Shown: positions 1 to 12,967, numbered from the stretch's first letter. The stretch is 64,000 nt of DNA from Glandiceps talaboti (GCF_964340395.1 NC_135562.1:5071134-5135133), one strand, 5' to 3'. Numbers and translations: made by a program. Notes: generated by a model not told the origin, from the letters alone.

Positions 1-408
1 TCATTTCAAGATTTTACATCACCTACAATAAATTTCAATTACTTGTGATTTCAGAGAAACATCAGGTTGATTTTGGGCATTTATACTAGAGTACATCTAT
101 GGGCAATTGCATGATGGGAATCAGCAGAAATAATACACACTGTACATGATTTCATAATGAATATTCATGACTCCTGAGTGCTTATTCCTACCAGTGTAAA
201 ACATCTCTCAGAGAGGGGAAATAAAAGACACACATAACACCTTATGACATAGACATTCATTTCCTGGCTGAATGGAGAATACCAGGACATGGTAATTATT
301 GATAGAGCTCAGCAGCTGGTAACATGGTAATCTTCAAAGGTCAGATATGCAGACTTTGACCATAGATCCTCCTACCCAGGAGAGTTCATTAACTAGGTCA
401 TCATTGTT

Positions 409-440
<32 letters not shown>

Positions 441-3400
441 ATACAATGTACATGTATAAGTTCAAGTCAATACATGTACAAATGTACATGTATCGCCTTG
501 CAAATTAAGTTTTGGTGACACACTTGGAGTCAGAAAAGTTTTTGGAAATCTGTTAAAATGGACAAAGAATTCTGATCTACAAATGTACATTGTAATTGCA
601 AATGTAACTGTAACTGTAACTTTAATCTCACTTTGGGGAAAGGTTTTCTACTGTAACCAATGAACACCCCCCACCCCCACCCCCACCCCAACCCAACACA
701 TTTTGTAGGTGTACATGCGTATTAGGAATTTTAAAATGATACTCGTGTTCTCCTTTTCATTATAGAAGGTTGATATCTGTTTATTTCATATCTTCATGAA
801 TTCATGATTAAAGTCATCAGTATTTGGTTATTTCATGTATGTTATAATAACAGTAAAGAGGGGCAAATCTTACACTACTTTGTTTCAACACTACATGTAT
901 TTTCTGAAATGTATTTATAAATTATACACTGACTAGTGTTTTCATTAAATTGTTGGCTGTCGCTACATTGTATGTCATGGATCATGTAATGCCAGTAGAC
1001 TAATAACTCAACTACATGTACATGTACAATGTAGATGTCTCCTCATAAATAATGCCAATTCTAGGAAAGCCTTTACACAGTACTAATATTACACCAGTGG
1101 GTCACAGGAGACATTGACATGAATAAAATGAAATAGAATACATTACATTTGTACTAATCAGATTATAACTGTGACTATGATATCCCAGATGTTACTAAAT
1201 TTACATTCTATTATAATAATGCAGCCCATTGTACTGTGCTGTGTATTGTTAGCCTTGTAGTATTAGTAAGACCCGGATCTGTCCTCCGAAGCCTCCGAAG
1301 CTTGCCAAACAAAAGTGGAGGTTGAGAGTAACTCTGGCATAAATACCATTGATGTGTACCTTTGGTGCAATGTGACCTAAATCAAAAGAAAACCTGATGG
1401 TCTGGCAGCTTCACTATGTGTTGTGATGCTATTCTGGATTTGACTCTTCAATGCCATAAAGACATATTTGCGTCTTTTTTTTTTCTTTTTCTTTTTTTTT
1501 TTTGGGGGGGGGAGGGGGGGATCCAAGGGCAGTGGGTCATGTACATTGTATGGCCAAATGTGACCCACATCATGTAGAGCAAGCTGAACTTGCAAACTAA
1601 ACCAAAACCAACATGGCCAGATATCAAGCTTACAAGTAACAAGTGTAAGAACAGAATTGAAAATGTTGGGACATTCTCATAAGTCCAAGTACACACAAAA
1701 CAATGTACATGTACATTTGTATTTGTGATGGGTCATCTCAGTTAAGTGCCACCATAAAGAGGCTAGTGGTTTTATGACGGTGCATTAGGACAGATTTGTC
1801 AAGATTTACAATCCTGGCAAGAACAACACTATGTACTTGGATAAATACATGATATAGAAGGGCATCTCAGAATAAAAGTTGTCTGTAAGAAAAGATCAAC
1901 TTGTTTACAAGTTTAAGTACACTGTACATAATTTTTCGAAATAAATGTTATGACAAGACTAGTCACTGAATAACTTTAAGGCATGTACAATGTAAATAAA
2001 TGTAACATCAACATATATATGTACATGTAATCTGTATACTACTGTTGAAAATGGTATATTTATGTATACATCATGATGAAAATTTTTCAGACAGTGACTA
2101 ACAAATATACAACTTTGCCAAGAATGTCTGGTCTCTAAATCTTTGTATAACATGTACATGTGCATTTGTAAGCAAATAATTTGATAACTACAAAAGTAAA
2201 CAGGAATAATTCACTACATATAAGTACTTAGTACTTGATTTATAATGTACATGTGTACGTGTATATGTTTTACTAACTTTCAATAAAAACGGCAATTGTC
2301 TCAGTTTTCTCCCCAATCTCATTACAATCTGATGTAGTGTCTAGTGAATATGGCTTGATTGCTTTATTTCTTTAATACTCTTGTTTGTTTTTTGTTTTTG
2401 TTTTTGTTTTGTTCTGAGAGTGACTGCCGTCTTCCCACATCTGAGTCAGGGAAGGGTAAGTCATAATTTATGTGTAACAAATCAGTCCAAACAATGCTCC
2501 TGTTAACACCTTTCGCCACCTTTCTGTTATTCATGGATTCATTTCATCGCCTACATGTATCTGGCTAACCTAACCTTCATGTACATGTACATTTAGCTTC
2601 ATCTATCATTGTATCAAACTACTATACCAGCAATGAAAGATGTGTTAATATTACTTAGTCTTATGAATAATGATGTACAGAGATAACAAATCATAGATTT
2701 CTATATATGTCTAGGCCTGTCTAGGTTACATACATGTATCCATTGTATAATATACAAATGCGATGTTCTTTCTTATTTTTTTCATAAAAACTCAATAGGA
2801 AAAATGAGATCTATCCTGACAGTATTAATTAAAAAGTTTTGTCAAGTTCACTGAGTTTAAGTACTGATACTTTATCAGAAGGGATATCAGAAATAAGAGA
2901 ACTCAATGCACTATGTTATATTTGTATCTTGTTCAAGGACAATGCTGCACATGTTCCCTGAAGTTTTTTTCCTCACATTTTCATTTGACATTTTTTGCAT
3001 TTGAAAAATTCAAATGAGCTAAAGTTTAAATAATCAAATCAGGAAGAGTAGTGCTTCTGAGGAACAGTGATTATGAATTTTATGTTACTACCAGGGTAAT
3101 ACTGCATTAGTTATTTCAGTTATTAATGGTAATGAGTTTCACTCTTTTTTCTCATTTATATAATTATTATAAATCTACTTATATGCTGCAATTCTTTTTA
3201 TAGCTGTAATGCTTCCTGTGAAGTGACATACAATGTATAAGTACAAATGTACACCTACATTGTATATGTATGTCATGGCTTGACATTTACTTTTTTTTCT
3301 TTCCCAGACCCACTTTCATAACCCAAGAGTGGGTGACAACTATATGTACAAATGTATGTAGAGGCATATGTATTCCTGAACTGAAAACAGAAGGCACCAT

Positions 3401-4447
3401 TGGAAATACAATGTGTGTGTTATTAATTACTTCCTGTTTCATGTCCCTACATTTTGAGTCTTTTATTAAATCACTGATAATCAGTGGTAGCCTAAGTGGG
3501 CTACCACTGTACCAGCTGCAATTTATGGTAGCCTCATGACAAGAATTGGTAGTCTGTGGACATTGGACAACCATTAATTTCAAGCCCCTGTATGTTGTGG
3601 AATACTGATACACACCTCCTTGGCTACAGCTACTCACAAGATACATGGACATGTACGACTGGAATATTACCTACAAATGTGCATGTAATAGTCTAATAGT
3701 ACCATTCTGACACTTTGGACATTCATGAAACATAACATGAAAGGGGTGGTGATTTGGTGGGTGGGACAAGGTGACTGGGCATGTGGGTGTGTGTGTTGTG
3801 TGTTGTGTGTGTGTGGTGGGAGGGGAGTTGCGGATGGGTTATTTTGGAGGGTTAATCATATCTACATGTACATGTAACAAAGTGAAACCTTCACAACTGC
3901 TGAAAGTGACCAAGCATTTACTTTCAATAATACAGATGTCCATGAAAAAATACTTTTACCAATGAAAAACTTGTATATATGTAAATCTATGTACATTTTG
4001 CATATATGCTCAATGCAACCAAACATCAGAAAGGGCACTTCAACGTTATCTTGTTGCAACACAACTTTCACACTTCCTGAACTTTCTGGATATACACTGT
4101 AGTTCTCAGGATGTTACAAGGACGATGTTACATGTAGTTCAACATTTACCCCAAGACTGCTTAATGGTGTAATGTATCATTTTAATATTAGGTTTATTAT
4201 TTCAGTTGTACAATGTAGTGTGGCTATTGATGGAAGATAGGAATGGATATTGATGGGAATGCCAGAAGACCCAAGATCTCTAGGAGTCTGAGAATGAGAT
4301 ACATTGTACATACAACAATTTTGCATAATTTATCAAATTTCAAATATGCTATAAACCTGGAAGATACATTGTATATATGTTTGAACACAAACTTCCTACA
4401 TAAATTGTACTTCTATAAAATCTCAATTCTTAATTAATATACAAATG

Positions 4448-4528
<81 letters not shown>

Positions 4529-5573
4529 GCTTTTAACCCCAATCCTGTCACAGCCATTAGCTTTTACATGAACTTGACGTGACGAGGATCAAAATGTGTT
4601 TTGTTTTTGTAACAGATCTCCTTTCTTATTCAACCTACATGTATGGTATGGAAAATACTAGACATTTTGTCACTCTTATTTTAACAATAAGAATAACACC
4701 TTAAGATATCCATAGTAACAAATTGTTATTAAAGCTGATAACACATCAAGAGTCTTTTTGATAACTTTTAACATAAAAAACGTTGACCAAACTGTACACT
4801 GCGTTACATACTCACGATAGTGCATACATGTACATGTATTTGGTAAAGAGTTTTAAATGTACAATGTAGGTGGTTATGTAAATTTCACAATATCAAAATA
4901 ACTTAAATAAGAACTCTATGAATTGAATGACTTAATAAGTCACGAAAATAATATCAATATTACATCTTGAAGCCTACAATTGTTGCATTTTTAGCATATG
5001 ATCAAAATCGTATTGCCTACAACCTATACCGTCAAACATCGACTGTCGGTACATGTACATCATAATATTACTAGAACGTTGACAACCGGGCTTTGAAGTT
5101 TGATAGTGCCGAGAGTGGATACACTGACAGCCAAACTTGTAACGTTTCAGTATGTCAAAATATAAAACAACACATCGTTAACAGCCGACAACACGATTGC
5201 CTGTGGTAACATGACATGATTGAATACAACTTGTTATGATCATCACAATATTCACATGAGTCTGACAGACTGCGTTTCCGTGTGTGGGGGTCACGGGATA
5301 TATATTTTCAAACACAGTTGGTTTTGACATAGACCGATCGTTGCAGTTGCTGGTACTGCCATTGGATCAAACCGGTGATGATCGTGTCATTTTTCATAAA
5401 GGGGTGGAAACATATATACCACCGTCACATAAGATTTTAGAAGATCACTTGTGTAATACTTATGTGGCATTAATAATACACGATGGGTTGACAATTTGGG
5501 AAAACCTGTGATAACATATTTCACCGGTACGACGCCGGTTATCACCATTTTTCCTCGTGTCGTGGCAACTTAC
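1..5573 (-). other. Intron 1 of the SMAP-type ArfGAP gene (no exon seen)
   Basis: This AT-rich stretch lies downstream of the donor site of the SMAP first exon on the minus strand. I found no match to the expected next ArfGAP exon (the rest of the zinc finger), so intron 1 appears to run past the left edge and be at least 5.5 kb long. It holds many ACATGTAC-like motifs, a poly-T/poly-G tract near 1471-1520 and a TAC microsatellite at 4448-4526. No other gene is supported. Confidence 0.55.
4448..4526. repeat. (TAC)n trinucleotide microsatellite
   Basis: About 26 uninterrupted copies of a TAC/CTA trinucleotide are visible in the SMAP intron. Confidence 0.97.
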
Positions 5574-5691
5574 CTTTCGCGTCACAGTCGGCGCAATATT
5601 TGTTGTCTTCTTCTCGCAAGAGCCTAGCCAACACCCCCTGGAATTTCTCCTGTTTACTCTTTTCTCTATCCCGTTGAGTTCGAGTAGACAT
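5574..5691 (-). CDS. SMAP: SMAP1/SMAP2-type ArfGAP, first coding exon (partial gene)
   Basis: SMAP proteins are GTPase-activating proteins for Arf GTPases (mainly Arf6 and Arf1) that act on clathrin-dependent traffic. On the minus strand an ATG at 5691 opens a 39-residue segment starting MSTRTQRDREKSKQEKF and ending with LLREEDNKYCADCDAKG, which matches the start of human SMAP1/2 closely. The CxxC pair (YCADC) is the first half of the ArfGAP zinc finger. A strong donor (GTAAGT) begins at 5573 and leaves phase 1. The arginine finger and the remaining zinc ligands lie in exons outside the window. Whether this is one pre-duplication SMAP gene or an orthologue of SMAP1 or SMAP2 cannot be told from one exon. 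Confidence 0.85.
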
Positions 5692-6061
5692 TTTGCCGTT
5701 AAACTATGAAAATTTGAACCAGGAATATCTCAATCCCACGATTGTTATACACGGAAAGTAAGATGGAGGTAACCCGGAAGTGTAACGTCTAACATCTGAT
5801 TTGAATAAACTGAAAATCAATCCGCCCAAAAAAATTCTTTCAGATGTTGTAGACGCTTATCAAGACCTTCAAACTATACAAAAAGTTACAAGTTTTTTTC
5901 TTAGATAGCATACAATACATTCAGATATTAAGAAATGGTATATGAACCTTAGAAAATATAGAAAATCGTTGCAGGTGTAGGTATATTATTGACAGCTATG
6001 GTACTACGGCCAACCGGAACTATACGGAAATAAGGGGTGTTACCGGTCGCGAAAGAAACGA
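5692..6061 (-). promoter_or_regulatory. Putative SMAP promoter with ETS-like sites
   Basis: The 370 bp upstream of the SMAP ATG are richer in CpG than their surroundings. They contain CCGGAAGT at 5774-5781, the consensus of ETS/GABP factors, beside an AAGATGGAGG string that resembles a YY1 site, and another ACCGGAA near 6013. Such sites are typical of TATA-less housekeeping promoters. The start of transcription is not visible, so the promoter call is an inference. Confidence 0.45.
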
Positions 6062-7537
6062 TGACGTATGTATGTACGTCACTTTACACTTCATGGAAAG
6101 TAGGGAGAGTACAATGTAACTGAGGTTACGGAATGACATTGAAGAAGAAATGTTCTTCCAAAGAAGGACACATGGGTGCATTGTTTGTAATCCATTGTGC
6201 AAACGGGAACACATCTGGGAAAAACAATTTTCAGCGTCAAGAAAAAGAAAGTGTTGTTGATATCATAGGATGCCTTAGCTGTTTGTATAGTTTTGTTTAC
6301 AAGAAGTTAACAACAGAGAAATATATTATCATTATCAACAGTCTTCTGTACAATATAAATAGCCACTCAGTTACAGACCCCGCGTGACATGTATAAGATT
6401 TATATTATATAATATTATTTTTTCATACTTAAGTTTATTTTTTACAATATTGATATGACACATATTGTTTACAATGTGCTACACACAACAAATTTTGGTT
6501 TCAGACTGTCAAACAGTCAAAATGTCAAACATATAAAAGGCATTTCGACAAGTGACTAGTCAGTCCTAAGACAAACATGAAACACACAATAATGGCAAAA
6601 TCTGTACGAAAAAAATATAAACTAAAGCCTCTCGCTGAGGGCAGCCTTGCAAAAATATTGTTTCCTACTTTTGGCCGGCAACAATTTTTTTCGAAGATCC
6701 TCCAGCTCCAGTCCCACAGGCACTTGTTATGTATCAGAATGTTTCTATCACTGCAGAATAGAATAACATATCGATAATATTGTCGTATTTAGCCAACTAT
6801 ATATGAAAGGGGTTAAATTACACTTGTTTCTGTGATCGCCCAAGTTCACTACATCTATAAGGTCAAATGTAAATTTGGTCAATAATCTTAGAAGCTTTGT
6901 TCTCGCAGTCACCATTCATTGTCTATACCAGTATTATCAGAGGTAACCTTTCTGAGAAGACACTAACCCATGACCTTGATCTTCATATTCAAGGTTAATT
7001 ACAAATTTATTACATACATTTGAAGTCTGCTATGTATAGATATACATGTACTTCAAGTGTGTACACCCATACTTGTGTAAAATAAATTTACCTTTGTACA
7101 AAGTATAGGAGGATCGTATTTAGACACTTGTCATCAGCCCATTATTGTTGGCAGGTGGGGGGCTATGTCTTAATGGAACAGAGAAGACTTGTTTTGGAAT
7201 GTTCATTAATAAAACTACTACCAGTATGTTTCTCTACTTGAAAAAACAATGTGAAACAATATTTGTAGAAAATAAAAAGTTTATTCTTCAAAAGGAAATA
7301 TCTATTTCATAATTAAAAGAAAGCAGACTTGTACAGTGGATATTAATTATTGATATTGAAATATGTAAAAAAAAAGAATTGTGACAAAGGTGACATACAT
7401 TTTTTGTACATCAAATTAAATATTTGCTAGCACAAAATAATATCATAGTATTATTGACTATTGTATTGTATTTTGGGGGTATTTAATCAAAGTTTTGACA
7501 AATTATTTAAGTCTACCTCATGCTGTTTTAAAAGTAC

Positions 7538-7788
7538 ATATTACAATGAAATTCAAATGAGCAGTGTGAAAGCAATAAACACAACTGTGATTTTCAAGAT
7601 AAACTTAATTTACAAGACCCCTGTATATAAACAATTACACTCTATAAATACTATACTTTGCATTGATGGTTTGAATTGAACTTTCCAAACATTGTAATTG
7701 TTTATATACAGGGGTCTAATCAATTGAGTTTATCTTGAAAATCACAGTTGTGTCCTTCACGCTGTCATGTGAATTTCATTGTAAATTC
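7538..7788. mobile_element. Foldback/MITE-like inverted repeat
   Basis: Two arms of roughly 95-110 bp face each other around a centre near 7655. Both arms carry an ATTACAATGAAATTCA-like outer end, then ACAACTGTGATTTTCAAG, then CCCCTGTATATAAACAATTA. Arms that make up almost the whole element suggest a non-autonomous DNA transposon able to form a hairpin. No target-site duplication could be fixed. Confidence 0.75.
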
Positions 7789-7926
7789 TGAATTAGATTT
7801 TTGTGCATCATTCATAAACTAGCCTCTATAGCAATGACTATAATAAATGTCTGTTTTTATCTTTTGAAACAAGATATTAAAACAAACTACAATTTTTATT
7901 GGACTTGCATTCAGTAAATGGCAGTA

Positions 7927-8282
7927 TTACAACTGCCGAGACCAGACCATGGACGAACAGAACATGTTGCAAACAGGGAAAGTAAACAAGTGAAAATAAC
8001 ACTTGGCACAGCATGCTGGGATTCCATTCCATCATTTGATAAGAAAAGTTTTATGGCCACTTCACACAATAGTTCAGGTCAAAAACAAATTTCTAGTCCC
8101 CCTAACAATTCATGTACATATAAAGAGATGATAAAACTGTTCTTATCAAACCATGATGTGTAATACAAGTCTCTGCTGTTCCAACATGCTGAGCACAGTT
8201 ATAATCCAATTCAGTTGTTTACTTTCCCTGTTTGTAACAGGTTCTGTTTGTCCACAGTCTGATGTCAGTAGTTGTAAATTAA
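7927..8282. mobile_element. MITE-like element with long terminal inverted repeats
   Basis: The left end (TTACAACT...GACGAACAGAACATGTTGC then AAACAGGGAAAGTAAACAA) is repeated in inverted orientation at the right end (8160-8282). The arms are about 100 bp with several mismatches and the middle is about 130 bp. The superfamily is unclear because the flanks show no clean duplication. Confidence 0.7.
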
Positions 8283-8429
8283 AGTAGACAAAACAGATAC
8301 ATTGAATGAGCATACTAAGCAGAGCCGCATGTACAGGCTACAACAAAAATTACTGTAAGACAAATTAACCTATCATTTACATCTCTGGAGAACTTTGCAG
8401 ATCTTTTGACAAAGTCTTGAAATACTTCA

Positions 8430-8925
8430 TTTTAATGAAAACAGTGCAAGACAAATTCAAACTTTGTTTTCCTTTGGAGACTTTGAAATCAATTTTTGGA
8501 AGGTGAAGTTTCTTTTACAAGATCTACATTAATTGCAATTAGTATTTGAGATGCACCCTTCCATTAGATATTCTGTCAAGTGAAATACAACTTTTTGTTA
8601 GTTAAGTCAAAACAGAAGGCTATCTCAGTACCTCTTTGTTTTGAGACTTTGAAAAAAAAATAGATCACTGGCTAAGTTTCTACACAATCTGCAATGTATT
8701 GAAATCACTCTTTGAGATGTACTCTTATGTTACGTGTTCTATGAAGTGAAATACAACTTTTTGATAGTTTAGTGCTAGGGAAACCTTTTCCCATTGTTTG
8801 GTGATTTTGAAAAAGTCTTATTGATGGCTAAGTTCCTATAAGACCTACAATGTATTGTCTGTGAGATGTACCCTTCTGTAAGAAATTCTGTGAAGTGAAA
8901 TCACAACTCTTTTGTGACAGTCTCA
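8430..8925. repeat. Degenerate tandem repeat, about three units of 150-170 bp
   Basis: The strings GAGATGYACYCTT and AGTGAAATACAACTTTTTG recur with offsets of about 166 and 149 bp (GAGATG at 8549, 8715 and 8864). The array ends just 3' of the MRGBP stop codon, so it may overlap that gene's 3' UTR. Confidence 0.7.
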
Positions 8926-8945
8926 GAAGGGGGTTGTTGTTGTCA

Positions 8946-11900
8946 TCAAAGAACTCTCCTCCTCTTCGCAGATCCTGTAGTGGGTGTGTCACCCCCTGGA
9001 CTAGATGTAGCAGTCTGTCGTGTTCGTTTCCTCTTTGGTGAATTGTCTGGTGTGTTGGTTACGCTACTTCCTCCACTAATTCCAGGCACCTTGATGGCAG
9101 CTTTCAATGGGGCTGGAAATGATCAAAATTATCAATTGGAATTTACACATTTCAAAGATTAGCTTTCAAACAGTTTGTTACATGTAAAAGAGTGATAACT
9201 GATAAACTTATTGGCTTGGATAACATGTCCTGTTCATGTGTTTCCGTTTCCAATAACAGCCTTCTTGTGAAAAAATTCCAGAGATAATACAGTAATCTAT
9301 AAAATAGTCACTTTGGAACAGCAGCAGATGTGAAACAGTTTTCAACCTATTAGAGCCCTTGATCATGCAATAATGATGTTATCAATGTCTCCAAGACTAG
9401 TGGAATAATATAACATCAGGTGAGAATATATACAACCAACCAACCAACCAACATAATAGTATTGAATACTATAACACATCAAGACATGAGAAAAACTTAC
9501 TGTCATCATTGGCAGATGCTGAGGAGTCTTTTGTTTTACCAGATTTATCAAACTCTTTTCCTCTAGAAGCTAACAAATCTCTGAAGTCATCTTCTGGCAG
9601 TGTGAACTCAATTTCTTTGTTTGGAAATGGTAGAATCTCAGACTCATGCTGCAAGAAGGAAGAAGGAAGGAATTAACATTGATTTGATTTGATTTGATTG
9701 AGAAAGCACCATCTGTTGTGTGTACTATCTTTTACATCATAATGTCTTCCAACTACATTGGGTGTTCATTATCATTTCACCCTGTTTGTTTGAGTGTTAG
9801 CAGCTGGTCTAAACAATTAAGACATCTCATTTGTGGTTATTTATATTGGGCCAGTAAAGAATAAACTGCCATTTTTAAAAATTCATAATCACATTGTGTA
9901 TTGTTCGATCAGACCAGTGCTTCCCAAATAAGGCAGTGTTCTATCACACATCACATTCCCAGTCACATATTCTTTCCATAGTAAGCAAATCCCTGGGAAG
10001 ACTTCCATGCTACACAGATATTATCCTAGGGAAATAAGAATGTGACTAGTGCTGCTATATGCAAATTGAGGTCACTATGCGTCAATATTTCATACCATGT
10101 GATATGATCTAAACCAATCACTGAAGGCTACATGAATATGATGTGATATATATGTAGATATATGATAAAAAGACAATATTACCTGACTTACCAATGCTAG
10201 TAAATCATACATGGTACCTAAATGATCCCATAACTGTTGTGATGTACATTTTCTACCCGTAGAAAGAATAAACTTTTCATGAATACACATCATATGGAAA
10301 TTTTTGTTAACTCCTGCAATGACAAAATGAAGAAAGGATATAGTTTTATACATTTGAAAAAAAAAAGAGAAAGAAAAGAACATTAATTTCAGTTGTTAAG
10401 TACTCCTCTTCCTACCAGGTTGGGGGGGGGGGGGGTATTTGTTTGTACACACTGAAACAACTAAAAGTTGGGTAAAACAGCATTAAAATCTTCAATTACT
10501 TAAAATTAAAAGTTTTCTCTGTTTTCAGTTTTCACTTGTCCCTTTCATTTTCAGTTTGACCCTGCCGAACAACGCAGGTTTTCCCCCGGTACTCCAGTTT
10601 CATCCTGCTTCTCCAACACTAGGGCACAAGGGTGCTGCTCTTGTGGTGACAATTCAACAAATTTCTGAATTTATTTAGACGAATAAAGTTTATTATCATT
10701 ATCAAATCTCTTTATTCATCATAGTTTTTGACATTTGAAAAAAAAAGTTCCATGCATTTGAGCAGAATAGTAGAAGCGAATAATACTGTTCACATTCTCA
10801 AAACCATATACAACTTGCATGTCACTTTGCCAACATTTGTTCTGTTATCAATAGTTTGTATGAATTATCATCTGTTTCTGCAAAAGAATAATTAGAAACT
10901 TGAAAATAAAACTCTTTTCTCCATCTAAACATTCAAAATACCCAAAATTACCAGACAATTCTTCATGACTAATGGTTAGATTTATGTTAACAACTGGAGA
11001 AAAAGTTCTGTTAGAAAAAATATATTCTTTTTTTTTTATAAGAGTGCCTGTGATAATCCATGTGTCATTGTACTAGAAGTCTGTGAGATATGACATTCGT
11101 GCCATGCTATCAGCTACAACTGGTTTTGGAGCCTAATATGCAGTGTTAAGGTGAAGGTCACTGTCATGTTTAACTAACAATGACATTGACAGCTGTACTA
11201 CTACTAACACACTGGACTCCAAAAATACTGGTTAGTAATAGTTTTCCATGTACTTGGTTGCAAGAAAATCTCGTTGAACCACACGACATATCTTGCAGTC
11301 TAACAATAAAATTGGTATTATTTCTTGGTGATACATATATCAGTACAATGTTAACATCCATGATCATACCCTCCCCCCCCCCCTCCACGACAATAAAAAC
11401 AACATAACACAAATAGGTGACGGATCAACTCGTCCCAATTTCAACTCGTCCCATTTCAACTCGTCCCACTCAACTCGTCCAATTTTCAACTCGCCCCAAT
11501 TTCAACTCGCCCCATTTTCAACTCGCCCCAACTCTTTGCAATATAATTTACCTGTGCATATATGAAATCGAAGCTAGTAGTACTCAGTTTGGAGGGTCTG
11601 TGGTATCTCATATTCCACTAATGAAGTACCACTTGCGCTGTAAACACATACATACTACAATACTTAGTTGCGTTAACTAGGGAGAGGAGACACGTCTCCA
11701 AAACCCGTACGCGCGGAAGTCGTAAGCGTGTCAGTCACTAATATTCTCCCTGGTTATTATCATTATTATTTCTTATTTGGGTTGTAAACATTAAGTCCTA
11801 ATGTGAAAAGTGATATTCCATGACTGAGGAAATTTAATGTTGTTGTGCTAGTATAAGTTCGAGATCTACCAAACACCTAGCCAAAACCCACACCCGTGAC

Positions 11901-12605
11901 TTTCTGCTACGAAATGTTACATTTGCTACGCTTCGACTGGCTACGTAGGTAAAATCATGTAAATGTTTCGGTCCCCGTACTTCGAGTCCATGTATCGTTT
12001 AGATTTATAAACGTTTCCTAGTGTTGTTGGGGCGAGTTGAAAATGGGACGACTTAAAAATGGGGCGAGTTGAAAATGGGGCGAGTTGAAATTGGGGCGAG
12101 ATGAAATGGGACGAGTTGAAAATGGGACGAAGTGAATCGCAATCACACAAATATACTACATCATGTGAACTGTAGTCTACTGACTAGTGTTAAAGTTAAA
12201 CACTGGAACTAAATTGGGGAACGAATATTAGCGATTACGGATTGAAATTCTAAAAAATAAAACTATTCCCACATTCTGGTTGCACACGTTTATAGTAAAA
12301 AGAGCATGCTCATTGTGAATGGTAATCACAGGCTTATCTCAGTGGACGACTGCATGTCACCGGTCACCGAGATCATGTGAATGCGCCCTCACTGCTGAGG
12401 CTTGGCCTTTAGCCCAGCGGTGTGTACACTATCATTGTCTCACAACAGTTTTTGCCTGTCTAAATAAATAAAAAAGCAGAATGCAGTTAAAGTTTATGAA
12501 GTATTTATACCCACCAACAGGCTTGTGTCCTTTCATTGCATGAAATAAACTAACTTCAAGCTCGGCATTCCATGTGAGTCCCTCGGACTCATCGCAGGAA
12601 GCCAT
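8946..12605 (-). CDS. MRGBP: MRG/MORF4L-binding protein (EAF7 family), NuA4/TIP60 subunit
   Basis: MRGBP is a subunit of the TIP60/NuA4 histone acetyltransferase complex in the nucleus, where it binds the MRG domain of MORF4L1/MRG15. Four coding exons on the minus strand are 12515-12605, 10192-10313, 9501-9648 and 8946-9112. They add up to 528 nt, giving 175 residues with phases closing at each junction (human protein: 204). The EAF7 domain fills roughly residues 10-95: WNAELEVSLFHAMKGHKPVG, NKNFHMMCIHEKF, LWDHLGTMYDLLALHESEIL. The tail is short and basic (SPKRKRTRQ and AKRRRVL), likely nuclear localisation signals. The acidic linker of the human protein is reduced. Intron 1 holds a SINE fragment and a foldback element. 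The ATG at 12605 gives the conserved start and lies head-to-head with ESCO. Confidence 0.93.
10555..10705 (+). mobile_element. SINE fragment (3' body and tail)
   Basis: This piece of MRGBP intron 1 has the block GGTTTTCCCCCGGTACTCC followed by AGTTTCATCCTGC, and ends in AATAAAGTTTATTATCATTA. The same block order and tail occur in the tRNA-headed SINE at 25870-26145 (opposite strand). The tRNA-like head is not evident here, so the copy is 5'-truncated or decayed. Confidence 0.65.
11416..12145. mobile_element. Foldback transposon with subrepeat-built inverted termini
   Basis: Both ends are made of about seven tandem copies of a 16-17 bp unit (TTTCAACTCGTCCCA or the CGCCCCA variant). They are in plus orientation at 11427-11531 and inverted at 12028-12130, around roughly 500 bp of unique sequence. 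Tandem subrepeats inside inverted ends are the hallmark of foldback elements. The 8-mer CACAAATA is present directly outside both ends (11408-11415 and 12146-12153), a likely target-site duplication. No transposase frame is visible, so the element is non-autonomous. It sits in intron 1 of MRGBP. Confidence 0.82.
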
Positions 12606-12967
12606 TTTGGGTTATTCTGTTTGTTTGTTAATTATCTCCTATTACTGATAGTCTGCTATAAAATTTAATTTATCTGGAGTGTTGAGTTTAAGAAATACTA
12701 CAATCCCCTCACTTTAGCTTCCTAAATTTGAGCTGTACCCCCGAGAACGAAAAATTCACATTTACAGCATTGTTGTTCAAACTCGGTTGAAACTTTGGTT
12801 GACCTCTCCATTCGCGCCATCTACGCTGACATCTTGAAAGTAATTTCCCGCCAAAGGTTTGTTTTCGAAATGGCTACAGAGTGCGAGAGGTATTAGCTCC
12901 GCTGTCTTTGTCTTTTCCCGTGATCTCACCTTTGAAGGGAATAATTTCTACTAAACAGCAACTTATT
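12606..12967. promoter_or_regulatory. Divergent MRGBP/ESCO promoter with E2F site and ESCO 5' non-coding exon
   Basis: MRGBP reads left from 12605 and ESCO reads right, so this segment serves both. It carries TTTCCCGCCAAA at 12844-12855, a near-ideal E2F/DP site, which fits S-phase expression of a cohesion gene. A strong splice donor (GTAAGTTT) starts at 12968 and pairs by inference with the acceptor at 14698-14699 just before the ESCO ATG, so the end of this segment is probably a non-coding first exon. A short upstream frame (ATGGCTACAGAG) ends after eight codons. The exact start of transcription is unknown. Confidence 0.6.

Larger units (their letters stand above)
6062..8945. other. Intergenic region between SMAP and MRGBP 3' end
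   Basis: No gene is supported here. An 84-codon open frame at 6133-6387 (plus) is unrelated to anything I recognise and its second half is AT-rich; it is probably chance. The rest is AT-rich sequence with two inverted-repeat elements (7538-7788 and 7927-8282) and a degenerate tandem repeat (8430-8925), listed separately. Confidence 0.6.

Noticed and set aside
6133-6387. Small hypothetical protein (84 codons) divergent to SMAP
   Set aside because: No recognisable domain, AT-rich second half, no supporting splice or regulatory signal beyond the nearby promoter; left as unannotated.
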